DNA from: Psychroflexus planctonicus
GTDB taxonomy: Bacteria; Bacteroidota; Bacteroidia; Flavobacteriales; Flavobacteriaceae
Direction of reading: 5' to 3'
Assembly: GCF_014640195.1 (NCBI RefSeq)
Contig: NZ_BMGM01000006.1
Coordinates: 1-64,000, forward strand
Length of the DNA stretch: 64,000 nucleotides
The notes below the pieces were generated by a model that ran no database searches, had not been told where the DNA came from, and worked only from the letters and a program-made list of their open reading frames with translations. A program made the translations under genes and the position numbers. Of the stretch, positions 1-8,224 are shown in pieces; within the stretch, counting starts at the first letter, position 1, and every line of letters starts with the position of its first letter.

Positions 1-3000
1 ATCACAAACTACTAAAGGTTCGGGTGCTGGAATCGTGGGTAGTGGATCTACCACTAAAGTTAAAGTTGTCGTCGCTACACAATCCGTATCATCACTAAAC
101 ACACTTATTTCGATGGTTTGTGGGTTATCGGTGTTTTGGTAGTTTTCGATATCGGTGATTGGGTTATTGTTTTCCTGATCGCTTTCATTGGCGTAGAAGA
201 CTACGTTTAAGGCGTTGTTATTATTGGTGATTTCTTCGATTTTTTGACTTAAGTCGAAACTCGATGTTTCATCGGTGGTGCTGCCGCTCTCTACATCGTC
301 ACATTCCGCTAATAAGGTTGGTGGGGTGATTTCTGGGAGTGGGTCGACAATGAGTTCTATCGGTTCGATATTAAAGCAGTCTAGCGGTGATGTGGGATCG
401 CTTACGCGTACATACACCGTTTGTGGGGATGTTTGGTTTTGGTAAGCGGTCGGGGTGCCGATCAATCCGCTGTTGTTGTTGGCAGCGTTTTCACTTAGGT
501 GGTAACTGATCTCAAAGTCTTCGGTGTTTTGACCTTCGACAAATAAATCTGCTTCTACTTGGGTTAAATCGAAAAACTGTTTACCCGTTTCATTCGTGTC
601 GCAGGCGATAAGTGGTTCGATTTCTTCTAGTAAAGGTGAATCATAAACGAATAAATCTAAGGTGGTGGTTTGAACGCAGTCATTTTCCGGGTTTTCAATT
701 CGAACAAAAAGCGTTTGTTCGTAAGGATTTACATTGGCATAAGGACTTTCAACTGCATTGATATCGGTTAGTGCATCGCTTTCAGTTAAATGAAAAGACA
801 CTTCTAAATCAGGATTATTAAAACTAACTTCATCAATTTTGGAATTGATATTAAAGCCAGCAAAAAAACCATCGTTATTTTCATCACAGGCTTCTAAAGG
901 AGCCAATTCGTCATTGAATACAATTTCTAAAACTTCAATAGTAATACTGAAGCTTTGTGATGAACATTCGCTATTTAAAGGAGTAAAGGTGTAAGTAGTA
1001 TCTTCATCTGAGTTGAAATCTGGACTCCAAGTTCCTTGATAACCGTTGTTTGAAACTTCTGGAAACTCAACTATATCTGATTGGCAAATTGAAGTTGGTA
1101 AATCAAATTCGGGTGCTTCATCTGGAAGAACAGTTAATTCAATTTCAAAAGGTTCAGCACATTCTTCTGCATCGGGTGTAAACGTATACGTTCCTGATGA
1201 AAGCACTTCATCAGATGGGCTCCAAGTTCCTTCAATAGTATTATCTGATGTGTTAGGAAGCGTAAAGTTATCTCCTTCGCAAAATTCATTTGGAAAAGAA
1301 AAATCAGGAATTTGCGGGTCTTCAATAGTAATTATAATTTCAGCTGAAGGTCTACAATTTTGGTTGGTAGGTAATTCACCTAAAATGGCATATACATAAT
1401 AAGTACCTGGTAAATTAGGTAGCGAATTGGCTTCGCCTAGTGGTGGAAAATTATAAGAGGCAGTTGAAATAGCTGAATCTTGACCTAACTCAACACCGCT
1501 TTGATACATTTCGTCGCCAACTTGTGGAGTTGTAAAATAAACAAAACTAATTTCTTGGGGTGTAGCATCTTCAAGAACTAAATCTACACTAATAGGTGAA
1601 AGTGCTTCATTTAAGCAACTGGTCTGAAAACCTTGTGGATTAGTTATTTCTGGACAGAAACAGTCTTCAACTTCTACAGTTACTTCTTGGGTTTCAACAC
1701 AGGTTTGAGTAGTCAAAAATTGAATGTTATCTAGACCAAAATCGTTTCCATCTACAGCTGTTTCTCGATTGTAAATGCAAATTTCAGCTAAATTATTGGC
1801 TCCAGAATTCCATGTGTAATTTCGTTCTTGCCAATCGCATCCATTAGTTGGCGAAAAGTCTTGACCAATAGAAACGCCATTGATTTCAACTTCCATATTA
1901 GCTGGGTTATTATCAAAACCAACTACAGTTTGTATCCAATAAATAAACTCATATTCTTGGTTGGGTGTTACAGCAACTGTTTGACACCAAACACGATCGT
2001 TTCCGTCATTAGAAATTGAGCCATCTGCAACATAAAAGTTTCCATCGTCAGGCTGAAAAGCAGTACAATCTTCAAAAGCAAAAAACCAATCGTTTGCGTT
2101 GCTGGTAATTGAATAAGCGCCTTGACTTCCACTTGGGTTATTTTGAAGGTAATTATAATCGGTTTCAAAAGCCTGGTTTCCAAGTGAAAAATCTCCGTTG
2201 TAAATTAAATCTATCTCTTCTGTTGTTTCTGTTTCTGCCAGATAAACTGTAGTTTCATTTGGACTTACTTCAATAGGATTTTGATTTGCATCAGCTATAC
2301 TTTCATCTTCAGGTGTAGATGTCCATGTAACATCGAGATCTGTAAAAGCTTCAATGGTAGCTGATTCTCCATTACATATTAGTTGATCTTCAGAAACTGT
2401 CAATTCTTGACCAGTTGCAGCTTCAATTGGAATTTGTAAAACACTTGAGTCACCGTTTGAGTCGCTTATTTGAACTTGATAATCTCCAGCAGGTAAATTT
2501 TCAAAAAAACCAATGGTATTGGTTTCATTAATCGGCGATAATATAGTGTAAGTATAAGGTGCAACTCCGTCTTCAGCATACAAAGCAATAAAACCATCTT
2601 GCTGTTCTGCACAAGTTTCATCTACTTTTGAAAAACTTACATCTAGTGAATTATTTAAAGAAATGAGTTGCATATCATCTATAGCAAAATCATTTCCAAC
2701 GGGGTTTGTATTGGTGTTCCACAGTTCAATGTTGATATTTTGACTAGTTGGAATAAAAGTAAAAACCAATTGTTGCCAGCCTTCACTGGGAAGTGGAGCT
2801 AAGGCGCTTCCGCTTTCCAGTATTAGATTGGTTGCATTATTAACCTGAATATCTATACTTGCTTGTGTGCTTGGATTCTGGACAGATGTAGCAATAGATT
2901 TTATCCAAAAACTGAATTGATATTCTTCAAACGGGATTAATCCGCCTACTCCACTTCCATTATTTCCAGCTCTCCAAAAACGCTGCTCACCACCTATATC

Positions 3001-3294
3001 ATTTCCATCAAAAGCCATCATTAAACCTGTTCCAGAAGTATGATCACCCCCATTTATAAAAAAATTGGTATTCATAACTTGCGGATTAGCTACAAAAGCA
3101 AAATCTCCAGGATTTGTAGTACCTGCAAAAGGCGGAAATAATTGATTATAACCTTGGCCATTTATATCAAACCCAGTTATAGTACCTTCTTCAAAATCTC
3201 CATTGTTCAGTAAATTCTGTGCTTGAATAGAAGTAAAATTACTTATCAAAAAAACTGAAAAAAATAAAAATCTTGAGATAAATGAATGAAGCAT
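1..3294 (-). CDS. Large secreted multidomain adhesin-like protein, 3' end outside window
   Basis: The reading frame is open from an ATG at 3294 down to base 1, giving 1098 codons with no stop, so the C-terminus lies outside the window. Residues 1 to about 25 form a signal peptide ending near SIQAQ. Two jelly-roll-like segments, each opening with a NGDF motif, cover roughly residues 27-210 and 365-540. An Ig-like stretch follows (about 668-790), with repeated GTW-SP and TYTFTP motifs. From about 797 there are at least three tandem units of roughly 100 residues with motifs such as ACDxN, FDL and a D/E-DC-VxTTTL segment. This architecture is typical of Flavobacteriaceae surface adhesins that end in a type B T9SS sorting domain, but that domain cannot be seen here. 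The exact ligand is unknown. Confidence 0.85.
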   Translation of the reverse strand, partial: MLHSFISRFLFFSVFLISNFTSIQAQNLLNNGDFEEGTITGFDINGQGYNQLFPPFAGTTNPGDFAFVANPQVMNTNFFINGGDHTSGTGLMMAFDGNDIGGEQRFWRAGNNGSGVGGLIPFEEYQFSFWIKSIATSVQNPSTQASIDIQVNNATNLILESGSALAPLPSEGWQQLVFTFIPTSQNINIELWNTNTNPVGNDFAIDDMQLISLNNSLDVSFSKVDETCAEQQDGFIALYAEDGVAPYTYTILSPINETNTIGFFENLPAGDYQVQISDSNGDSSVLQIPIEAATGQELTVSEDQLICNGESATIEAFTDLDVTWTSTPEDESIADANQNPIEVSPNETTVYLAETETTEEIDLIYNGDFSLGNQAFETDYNYLQNNPSGSQGAYSITSNANDWFFAFEDCTAFQPDDGNFYVADGSISNDGNDRVWCQTVAVTPNQEYEFIYWIQTVVGFDNNPANMEVEINGVSIGQDFSPTNGCDWQERNYTWNSGANNLAEICIYNRETAVDGNDFGLDNIQFLTTQTCVETQEVTVEVEDCFCPEITNPQGFQTSCLNEALSPISVDLVLEDATPQEISFVYFTTPQVGDEMYQSGVELGQDSAISTASYNFPPLGEANSLPNLPGTYYVYAILGELPTNQNCRPSAEIIITIEDPQIPDFSFPNEFCEGDNFTLPNTSDNTIEGTWSPSDEVLSSGTYTFTPDAEECAEPFEIELTVLPDEAPEFDLPTSICQSDIVEFPEVSNNGYQGTWSPDFNSDEDTTYTFTPLNSECSSQSFSITIEVLEIVFNDELAPLEACDENNDGFFAGFNINSKIDEVSFNNPDLEVSFHLTESDALTDINAVESPYANVNPYEQTLFVRIENPENDCVQTTTLDLFVYDSPLLEEIEPLIACDTNETGKQFFDLTQVEADLFVEGQNTEDFEISYHLSENAANNNSGLIGTPTAYQNQTSPQTVYVRVSDPTSPLDCFNIEPIELIVDPLPEITPPTLLAECDDVESGSTTDETSSFDLSQKIEEITNNNNALNVVFYANESDQENNNPITDIENYQNTDNPQTIEISVFSDDTDCVATTTLTLVVDPLPTIPAPEPLVVCD

Positions 3295-3500
3295 ATTTTA
3301 AATATTTGAAGCTATACAAAGTATATAATCTTAAATAGCAAACATAGAAAATTAAAAAGGTTTACTAAAACCTTTTCTTTAGCAGTAAACTGTTGCGTAT
3401 ACATTGAAAATTGAATACTCAAAAACCAAATACTAAACCTTTTCGTTTTGAATACTTCGCAACTAATAAATATAAATTATTTTACAATTATTTTACAATT

Positions 3501-3520
3501 TTATTATGCACGCATAATAA
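3501..3520. promoter_or_regulatory. Perfect palindromic operator upstream of the marR-fad operon
   Basis: TTATTATGC and its exact reverse complement GCATAATAA are separated by two bases (AC), giving a 20-bp dyad. It ends 8 bases before the candidate -7 box at 3529 and 32 bases before the marR ATG. MarR dimers bind dyads of this size, so autorepression of the fad operon is the natural reading. Binding itself is inferred. Confidence 0.7.
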
Positions 3521-3528
3521 AAAATGCT

Positions 3529-3536
3529 TACATTTG
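3529..3536 (+). promoter_or_regulatory. Promoter -7 box of the marR-fad operon
   Basis: TACATTTG matches the Bacteroidota -7 consensus TAnnTTTG and lies 16 bases before the marR start. No clear -33 TTG is visible. The palindrome at 3501-3520 occupies the region where the -33 element would be, so a bound repressor would block polymerase. Confidence 0.6.
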
Positions 3537-3552
3537 AAATTCAATTTTAAAA

Positions 3553-3987
3553 ATGAAAGAAAAAACCATTGATTATGTTTTGCGTGCCACTTGGATGGCA
3601 GTTGCCAAAATGTACAACGAAGAAGCTGGAAAACAAGGAAGTACAATGGCTACGGGTTTTGTGTTATTAAATATAGATCCTGAAAATGGCACTCCTTCTA
3701 CTTCACTTGGTCCATTGATGGGAATGGAAGCCACAAGTCTTTCTAGAACATTAAAAACCATGGAAAATAAAGGCTTAATATCTAGAGAAAGGAATCCTGA
3801 AGATGGTAGAAGCGTGCTCATTAAACTAACCGAATTTGGCGTAGAAATGCGAAATTACTCCAAACAAGTGGTTTTAAAATTTGATGAAAAGGTGCAGGAA
3901 AAAATTCCAAGTGAAGATTTACAAACCTTTAAAGAAGTGGCTAATACCATATCAGACTTAATTGCAAATCGAAAAATTTATAACTAA
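3553..3987 (+). CDS. MarR family transcriptional regulator
   Basis: This 144-residue protein has the MarR winged-helix layout. A central recognition region (SLSRTLKTMENKGLI, about residues 60-75) is followed by a wing carrying the family motif DGRS, with dimerisation helices at both ends. It is the first gene of a run that continues with fadJ 13 bases downstream, then fadA and fadE. By analogy with other MarR proteins beside acyl-CoA genes, it probably represses beta-oxidation until an acyl-CoA or fatty acid is bound. A perfect dyad at 3501-3520 is its likely operator. The ligand is inferred; the family assignment is firm. Confidence 0.88.
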   Translation: MKEKTIDYVLRATWMAVAKMYNEEAGKQGSTMATGFVLLNIDPENGTPSTSLGPLMGMEATSLSRTLKTMENKGLISRERNPEDGRSVLIKLTEFGVEMRNYSKQVVLKFDEKVQEKIPSEDLQTFKEVANTISDLIANRKIYN

Positions 3988-4000
3988 AATTTTATAGTTC

Positions 4001-6406
4001 ATGAAAAGAAGAATCAACAAAGTAGCAGTCATTGGCTCAGGAATTATGGGAAGTGGTATTGCTTGCCATTTTGCCAATATTGGAGCCGAAGTACTTTTGC
4101 TAGACATTGTGCCCAGAGAACTCAATGAAAAAGAGAAAAAACAAGGATTGACTTTAGAAGACAAACAAGTGAGAAATCGCCTTGTTAATGAAGCGCTTCA
4201 AGCTTCCTTAAAATCCAATCCTTCACCTATTTATCATAAAGATTTTGCAAACCGAATTTCAACAGGAAATTTAGAAGACGATATTTCAAATGTAAAGGAT
4301 GCAGATTGGATCATAGAAGTGGTAGTTGAACGACTTGACATTAAAAAGAAAGTTTTCGATAATCTTGAAAAACACAGAAAGCCAGGATCGTTAATCACTT
4401 CCAACACCTCTGGAATTCCTATCAAATTTATGAATGAAGGAAGAAGCGACGACTTCAAAAAACATTTTTGTGGTACACACTTTTTTAATCCACCGCGTTA
4501 CTTAAAGCTTTTCGAAGTAATTCCAGGTCCAGACACTGCTAATGAAGTGATTGATTTCTTAAATGAATATGGCGAAAAATTCTTAGGAAAAACTTCAGTA
4601 GTCGCAAAAGATACACCTGCATTTATCGGAAACCGAGTAGGTATTTTTTCCATCATGTCGCTTTTCCACCAGGTGAAAGATTTAGACATGACCATTGAAG
4701 AAATCGACAAGCTGACTGGCCCATTAATTGGAAGACCCAAATCAGCTACCTTTAGAACAGTTGATGTGGTTGGTCTAGACACTTTAGTGCACGTAGCTAA
4801 CGGTTTGCATGAAAATTGTCCAGATGATGAACGAAATGAATTGTTCAAACTTCCCGATTTCATCGACAAAATGATGGAAAATGAATGGTTAGGAAGCAAG
4901 TCGGGTCAAGGTTTTTACAAGAAAGTGAAAAACAAAGACGGTTCCAGTGAAATTAAATCCTTGGATTTAGATTCCATGGAATACCGCGATAAACAAAGTC
5001 CACGATTTGACATCATGGACAAAACTAAATCGATTGATAATGTAGCTAAACGTTTTCCAATTTTAATTGAAGACGACAGCAAAGCAGGAAAATTCTTTCG
5101 AAAAAACTTTGCTGCATTGTTTGCTTATGTTCAAAATAGAATTCCTGAAATTTCAGAAGAATTATACAAAATAGACGATGCCATGAAAGCTGGTTTTGGT
5201 TGGCAACATGGACCGTTTCAGATTTGGGATGCCGTTGGTTTAGAAAAAGGCATCGAATTGATGAAGGAAGATGGTTATGAAGTAGCCCAATGGATACAAG
5301 ATTTATCGGCTTCAAACCAAAATACATTCTACACCGTAAAAGATGGTAACACCTATTTTTACGATATTCCTTCAAAAGAGCAAACCAAAGTGCCGGGTCA
5401 GGATGCATTCATTATCTTAGACAACATCCGCGAAAGCAAAAAAGTTTTTGAAAACAAAGGAGTTTCCGTTCAAGATTTAGGCGATGGTATTCTGAATGTA
5501 GAATTCAGAAGTAAAATGAATTCCATTGATGGCGATGTACTCAACGGGTTGAACCACGCCATTGATTTAGCTGAAAAAGAATACCAAGGATTAGTCGTGG
5601 CAAACAACGGACAGAACTTTTCGGTTGGCGCCAATATCGGAATGATTTTCATGTTTGCCGTAGAGCAAGAATATGAAGAGTTACACGCCGCCATTAAATA
5701 TTTCCAAGATACCATGATGCGCATGCGATACTCTTCTATTCCAACCGTTGCTGCACCGCATCAAATGGCTTTAGGTGGCGGTTGCGAATTGAGTTTGCAT
5801 GCTGATAAAGTAGTTGCTTCAGCAGAAACCTACATCGGTTTAGTTGAATTTGGTGTTGGCGTAATTCCTGGCGGTGGCGGTTCAAAAGAAATGACGCTTC
5901 GTGCCGCTCAAACTTTTCAAAAAGATGATGTAGAATTGAATCGTTTACGCGAACATTTCTTAACCATCGGAATGGCAAAAGTAGCTAAATCTGCTCATGA
6001 AGCTTACGATTTGAATATTCTTCAAAAAGGAAAAGATGTTGTAGAAGTAAACGACAACCGAAGAATTGCAACCGCTAAAAAACATGCTTTGCTAATGGCA
6101 GAAAGCGGCTATACCAAACCCGTAAAAACCAATAGCGTAAAAGTATTGGGTCGTCAAGCCTTAGGAGCATTTTTAGTAGGAACCGACCAAATGTTAGCTG
6201 GAAAATACATCAGTGAACACGACAAGAAAATAGCCAATAAATTGGCTTACGTAATGTCTGGTGGAGATTTATCTGCCCCAAGCATGGTAAGCGAACAATA
6301 TTTATTAGACCTAGAACGCGAAGCTTTCTTATCCCTTTGCGGAGAAAGAAAAACGCTTGAGCGTTTACAGCATATGATCAAGAAAGGGAAGCCGTTGAGA
6401 AATTAA
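4001..6406 (+). CDS. fadJ: 3-hydroxyacyl-CoA dehydrogenase / enoyl-CoA hydratase bifunctional enzyme
   Basis: This 801-residue enzyme of fatty-acid beta-oxidation hydrates 2-enoyl-CoA and oxidises the resulting 3-hydroxyacyl-CoA with NAD+. The N-terminal half is the dehydrogenase. It has a dinucleotide-binding GSGIMGSG motif at residues 12-19, followed by SNTSGIP and HFFNPP. The C-terminal part is crotonase-like, with an oxyanion-hole segment (NFSVGANI), GGGCEL and GVIPGGGG. The order is the reverse of E. coli FadB, where the hydratase comes first, and is usual in Flavobacteriaceae. It lies 13 bases after marR and before the thiolase, which performs the next step. Confidence 0.93.
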   Translation: MKRRINKVAVIGSGIMGSGIACHFANIGAEVLLLDIVPRELNEKEKKQGLTLEDKQVRNRLVNEALQASLKSNPSPIYHKDFANRISTGNLEDDISNVKDADWIIEVVVERLDIKKKVFDNLEKHRKPGSLITSNTSGIPIKFMNEGRSDDFKKHFCGTHFFNPPRYLKLFEVIPGPDTANEVIDFLNEYGEKFLGKTSVVAKDTPAFIGNRVGIFSIMSLFHQVKDLDMTIEEIDKLTGPLIGRPKSATFRTVDVVGLDTLVHVANGLHENCPDDERNELFKLPDFIDKMMENEWLGSKSGQGFYKKVKNKDGSSEIKSLDLDSMEYRDKQSPRFDIMDKTKSIDNVAKRFPILIEDDSKAGKFFRKNFAALFAYVQNRIPEISEELYKIDDAMKAGFGWQHGPFQIWDAVGLEKGIELMKEDGYEVAQWIQDLSASNQNTFYTVKDGNTYFYDIPSKEQTKVPGQDAFIILDNIRESKKVFENKGVSVQDLGDGILNVEFRSKMNSIDGDVLNGLNHAIDLAEKEYQGLVVANNGQNFSVGANIGMIFMFAVEQEYEELHAAIKYFQDTMMRMRYSSIPTVAAPHQMALGGGCELSLHADKVVASAETYIGLVEFGVGVIPGGGGSKEMTLRAAQTFQKDDVELNRLREHFLTIGMAKVAKSAHEAYDLNILQKGKDVVEVNDNRRIATAKKHALLMAESGYTKPVKTNSVKVLGRQALGAFLVGTDQMLAGKYISEHDKKIANKLAYVMSGGDLSAPSMVSEQYLLDLEREAFLSLCGERKTLERLQHMIKKGKPLRN

Positions 6407-6407
6407 C

Positions 6408-6529
6408 GGCCCATCTGCCTAAGGCATCTCACCTTAGGGGGAGAAATAAGAAATGAAAATGATTTTAATAACATAAAACCCTATTCACCCCTAATAGTTG
6501 TTCCCCCTTCGGGGGATAGGGGGCATCTT
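6408..6529. repeat. Intergenic palindromes between fadJ and fadA
   Basis: Two short palindromes fill the gap. CCTAAGG (6418-6424) pairs with CCTTAGG (6432-6438), and CCCCC (6503-6507) pairs with GGGGG (6511-6515) across a TTC loop, the latter 14 bases before the fadA start. Neither is followed by a T-run, so they do not look like terminators. Their GC-rich sequence stands out from the AT-rich surroundings and resembles dispersed intergenic repeats of Bacteroidota genomes. Confidence 0.55.
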
Positions 6530-7717
6530 ATGAAAACAGCATATATAGTAAAAGGATACAGAACCGCAGTAGGAAAAGCAAACAAAGGCGTTTTCCGATT
6601 TAAACGACCAGATGATTTGGCAGCAGAAACCATTCAATATATGATGGAGAAATTGCCAGATTTCGACAAAACTAGAATAGACGATGTAATGGTAGGTAAT
6701 GCCATGCCAGAAGCCGAACAAGGTTTAAACGTAGCGAGATTGATTTCACTTATGGGTTTAAAAACCGAAGAAGTTCCTGGCGTAACCGTAAACCGTTATT
6801 GCGCATCTGGAATTGAAACCATTGCCATGGCAAGTGCAAAAATTTCTTCAGGAATGGCAGATTGCATTATTGCAGGTGGTGCAGAAAGTATGAGTTATAT
6901 TCCAATGGGTGGTTACAAACCCGTTCCGAATTACCAACTCGGTAAAGAAGGAAACGAAAGCTACTATTGGGGAATGGGTCTTACCGCCGAAGCTGTCGCC
7001 AACAAATACAAAGTGAGTCGAGAAGACCAAGATGAATTTGCCTACAACTCTCATATGAAAGCTTTGAAAGCACAAGAAGAAAATCGATTTAAAAATCAGA
7101 TTGTTCCTATTGATGTGGAAGAAGTCTTTGTAGATGATAACGGAAAAAAAGCCAAGAAAAATTACACGGTAACCCAAGATGAAGGACCGCGAAAAGGAAC
7201 AAATATAGAAGCTTTAAGCAAACTTAAGCCCGTATTTGCCGAAGGTGGTAGCGTAACCGCAGGTAATTCTTCACAAACCAGTGATGGAGCTGCTTTTGTA
7301 ATGGTAGTTAGTGAAGCTTTTATGAAAGAACACAACCTTGAACCTATTGCTAGGTTAGTTAGTTACGCTACTGTTGGTGTTGAACCCAAAATTATGGGAA
7401 TTGGCCCAGTAAAAGCTATTCCAAAAGCCTTGAAACAGGCTGGATTGAAAAAAGAAGACATCGATTTAATCGAATTGAATGAAGCCTTTGCATCTCAATC
7501 TTTAGCTGTAATCAGAGAATTAGACTTGAACCAAGACATCGTGAACGTAAATGGTGGAGCTATTTCATTAGGACATCCATTAGGTTGTACGGGAGGGAAA
7601 CTTTCAGTTCAATTGTTTGACGAAATGAATCAACGTGGACTTAAAAATAAATACGGAATGGTAACCATGTGCGTAGGAACAGGACAAGGCGCTGCTGGAA
7701 TTTATGAGGTGTTTTAG
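6530..7717 (+). CDS. fadA: Acetyl-CoA C-acyltransferase (3-ketoacyl-CoA thiolase)
   Basis: This 395-residue thiolase cleaves 3-ketoacyl-CoA to acetyl-CoA and a shortened acyl-CoA, the last step of each beta-oxidation cycle. The nucleophilic cysteine is Cys91 (NRYCASG). The GHPLGCTG loop with His349 and the second catalytic cysteine Cys381 (MCVGTGQG) are in place near the C-terminus. Length is normal for the family. It follows fadJ, as the two normally form one complex. The 123-base gap contains two palindromes (6408-6529), so processing or a separate promoter is possible. Confidence 0.94.
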   Translation: MKTAYIVKGYRTAVGKANKGVFRFKRPDDLAAETIQYMMEKLPDFDKTRIDDVMVGNAMPEAEQGLNVARLISLMGLKTEEVPGVTVNRYCASGIETIAMASAKISSGMADCIIAGGAESMSYIPMGGYKPVPNYQLGKEGNESYYWGMGLTAEAVANKYKVSREDQDEFAYNSHMKALKAQEENRFKNQIVPIDVEEVFVDDNGKKAKKNYTVTQDEGPRKGTNIEALSKLKPVFAEGGSVTAGNSSQTSDGAAFVMVVSEAFMKEHNLEPIARLVSYATVGVEPKIMGIGPVKAIPKALKQAGLKKEDIDLIELNEAFASQSLAVIRELDLNQDIVNVNGGAISLGHPLGCTGGKLSVQLFDEMNQRGLKNKYGMVTMCVGTGQGAAGIYEVF

Positions 7718-7758
7718 TAGTTAGTTTCTAGTTGGTAGCTATTACCTGTAAAAGTATA

Positions 7759-8178
7759 AGAGATTAGAGATTAGAAATAATACACTAGAAATATTGAAGT
7801 TTTTAATATGGTAAAAAGGAAAAGACATAATCATCGTAACTTAAGAATTTGGCAGCTTGGGACTGAGATAATGAAAGATGTGTATGATATTACTTCAAAT
7901 TTTCCTAAAAAAGAAGATTTCAGATTAACCTCTCAACTTACAGGTTGTGCAGTATCAATACCTTCAAACATAGCTGAAGGTTCTGCAAGAACTGACAAAG
8001 CTTTCAATCATTTTCTAGATATTTCTTTAGGTTCTTCATTTGAGCTTGGAACACAATTAATAGCAGCTCATCATGCAAAATATATTACTGATTTAGAATT
8101 CAAAGAACTAGACGATAAAAATAATGAATTTCAAAGAATGACTATAGGTTTTATTGAGACTTTATAAATCTAATCTCT
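7759..8178. repeat. 10-bp inverted repeats flanking the four-helix-bundle gene
   Basis: AGAGATTAGA at 7759-7768 is the exact reverse complement of TCTAATCTCT at 8169-8178. The left arm is followed by a second, partial copy (GAGATTAG at 7767-7774). The arms bracket one small gene: the left lies about 40 bases before its ATG and the right begins 1 base after its stop. In a fad operon transcript they could pair into a stem that loops out the gene. Confidence 0.6.
7808..8167 (+). CDS. Four-helix bundle protein (S23 / 23S rRNA intervening-sequence family)
   Basis: This 119-residue protein carries the family signatures: RIWQLGTEIMKDVY at the N-terminus, RLTSQLTGCAVSIPSNIAEG in the middle, and FLDISLGSSFELGTQL. 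The family forms pentameric four-helix bundles. Members were first found inside intervening sequences of 23S rRNA genes, and relatives act as Avd in diversity-generating retroelements. Here the gene is free-standing between fadA and fadE, a place with no metabolic logic. It is framed by 10-bp inverted repeats (7759-8178), which suggests a small inserted cassette. No retroelement or variable repeat is nearby. The biochemical role is unknown. Confidence 0.88.
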   Translation: MVKRKRHNHRNLRIWQLGTEIMKDVYDITSNFPKKEDFRLTSQLTGCAVSIPSNIAEGSARTDKAFNHFLDISLGSSFELGTQLIAAHHAKYITDLEFKELDDKNNEFQRMTIGFIETL

Positions 8179-8224
8179 CATTTCTCATATCTAAATTCTT
8201 TAACAATATTAATAAACAAACAAG

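Noticed and set aside
1046-1399. Plus-strand ORF of 117 codons over the adhesin
   Set aside because: It is a shadow of the minus-strand adhesin frame; its sequence is Ser-rich without any family pattern, and the minus frame is open across the whole region.
7808-8167. Accessory (Avd) gene of a diversity-generating retroelement
   Set aside because: No reverse transcriptase, template repeat or variable repeat is present within the window.
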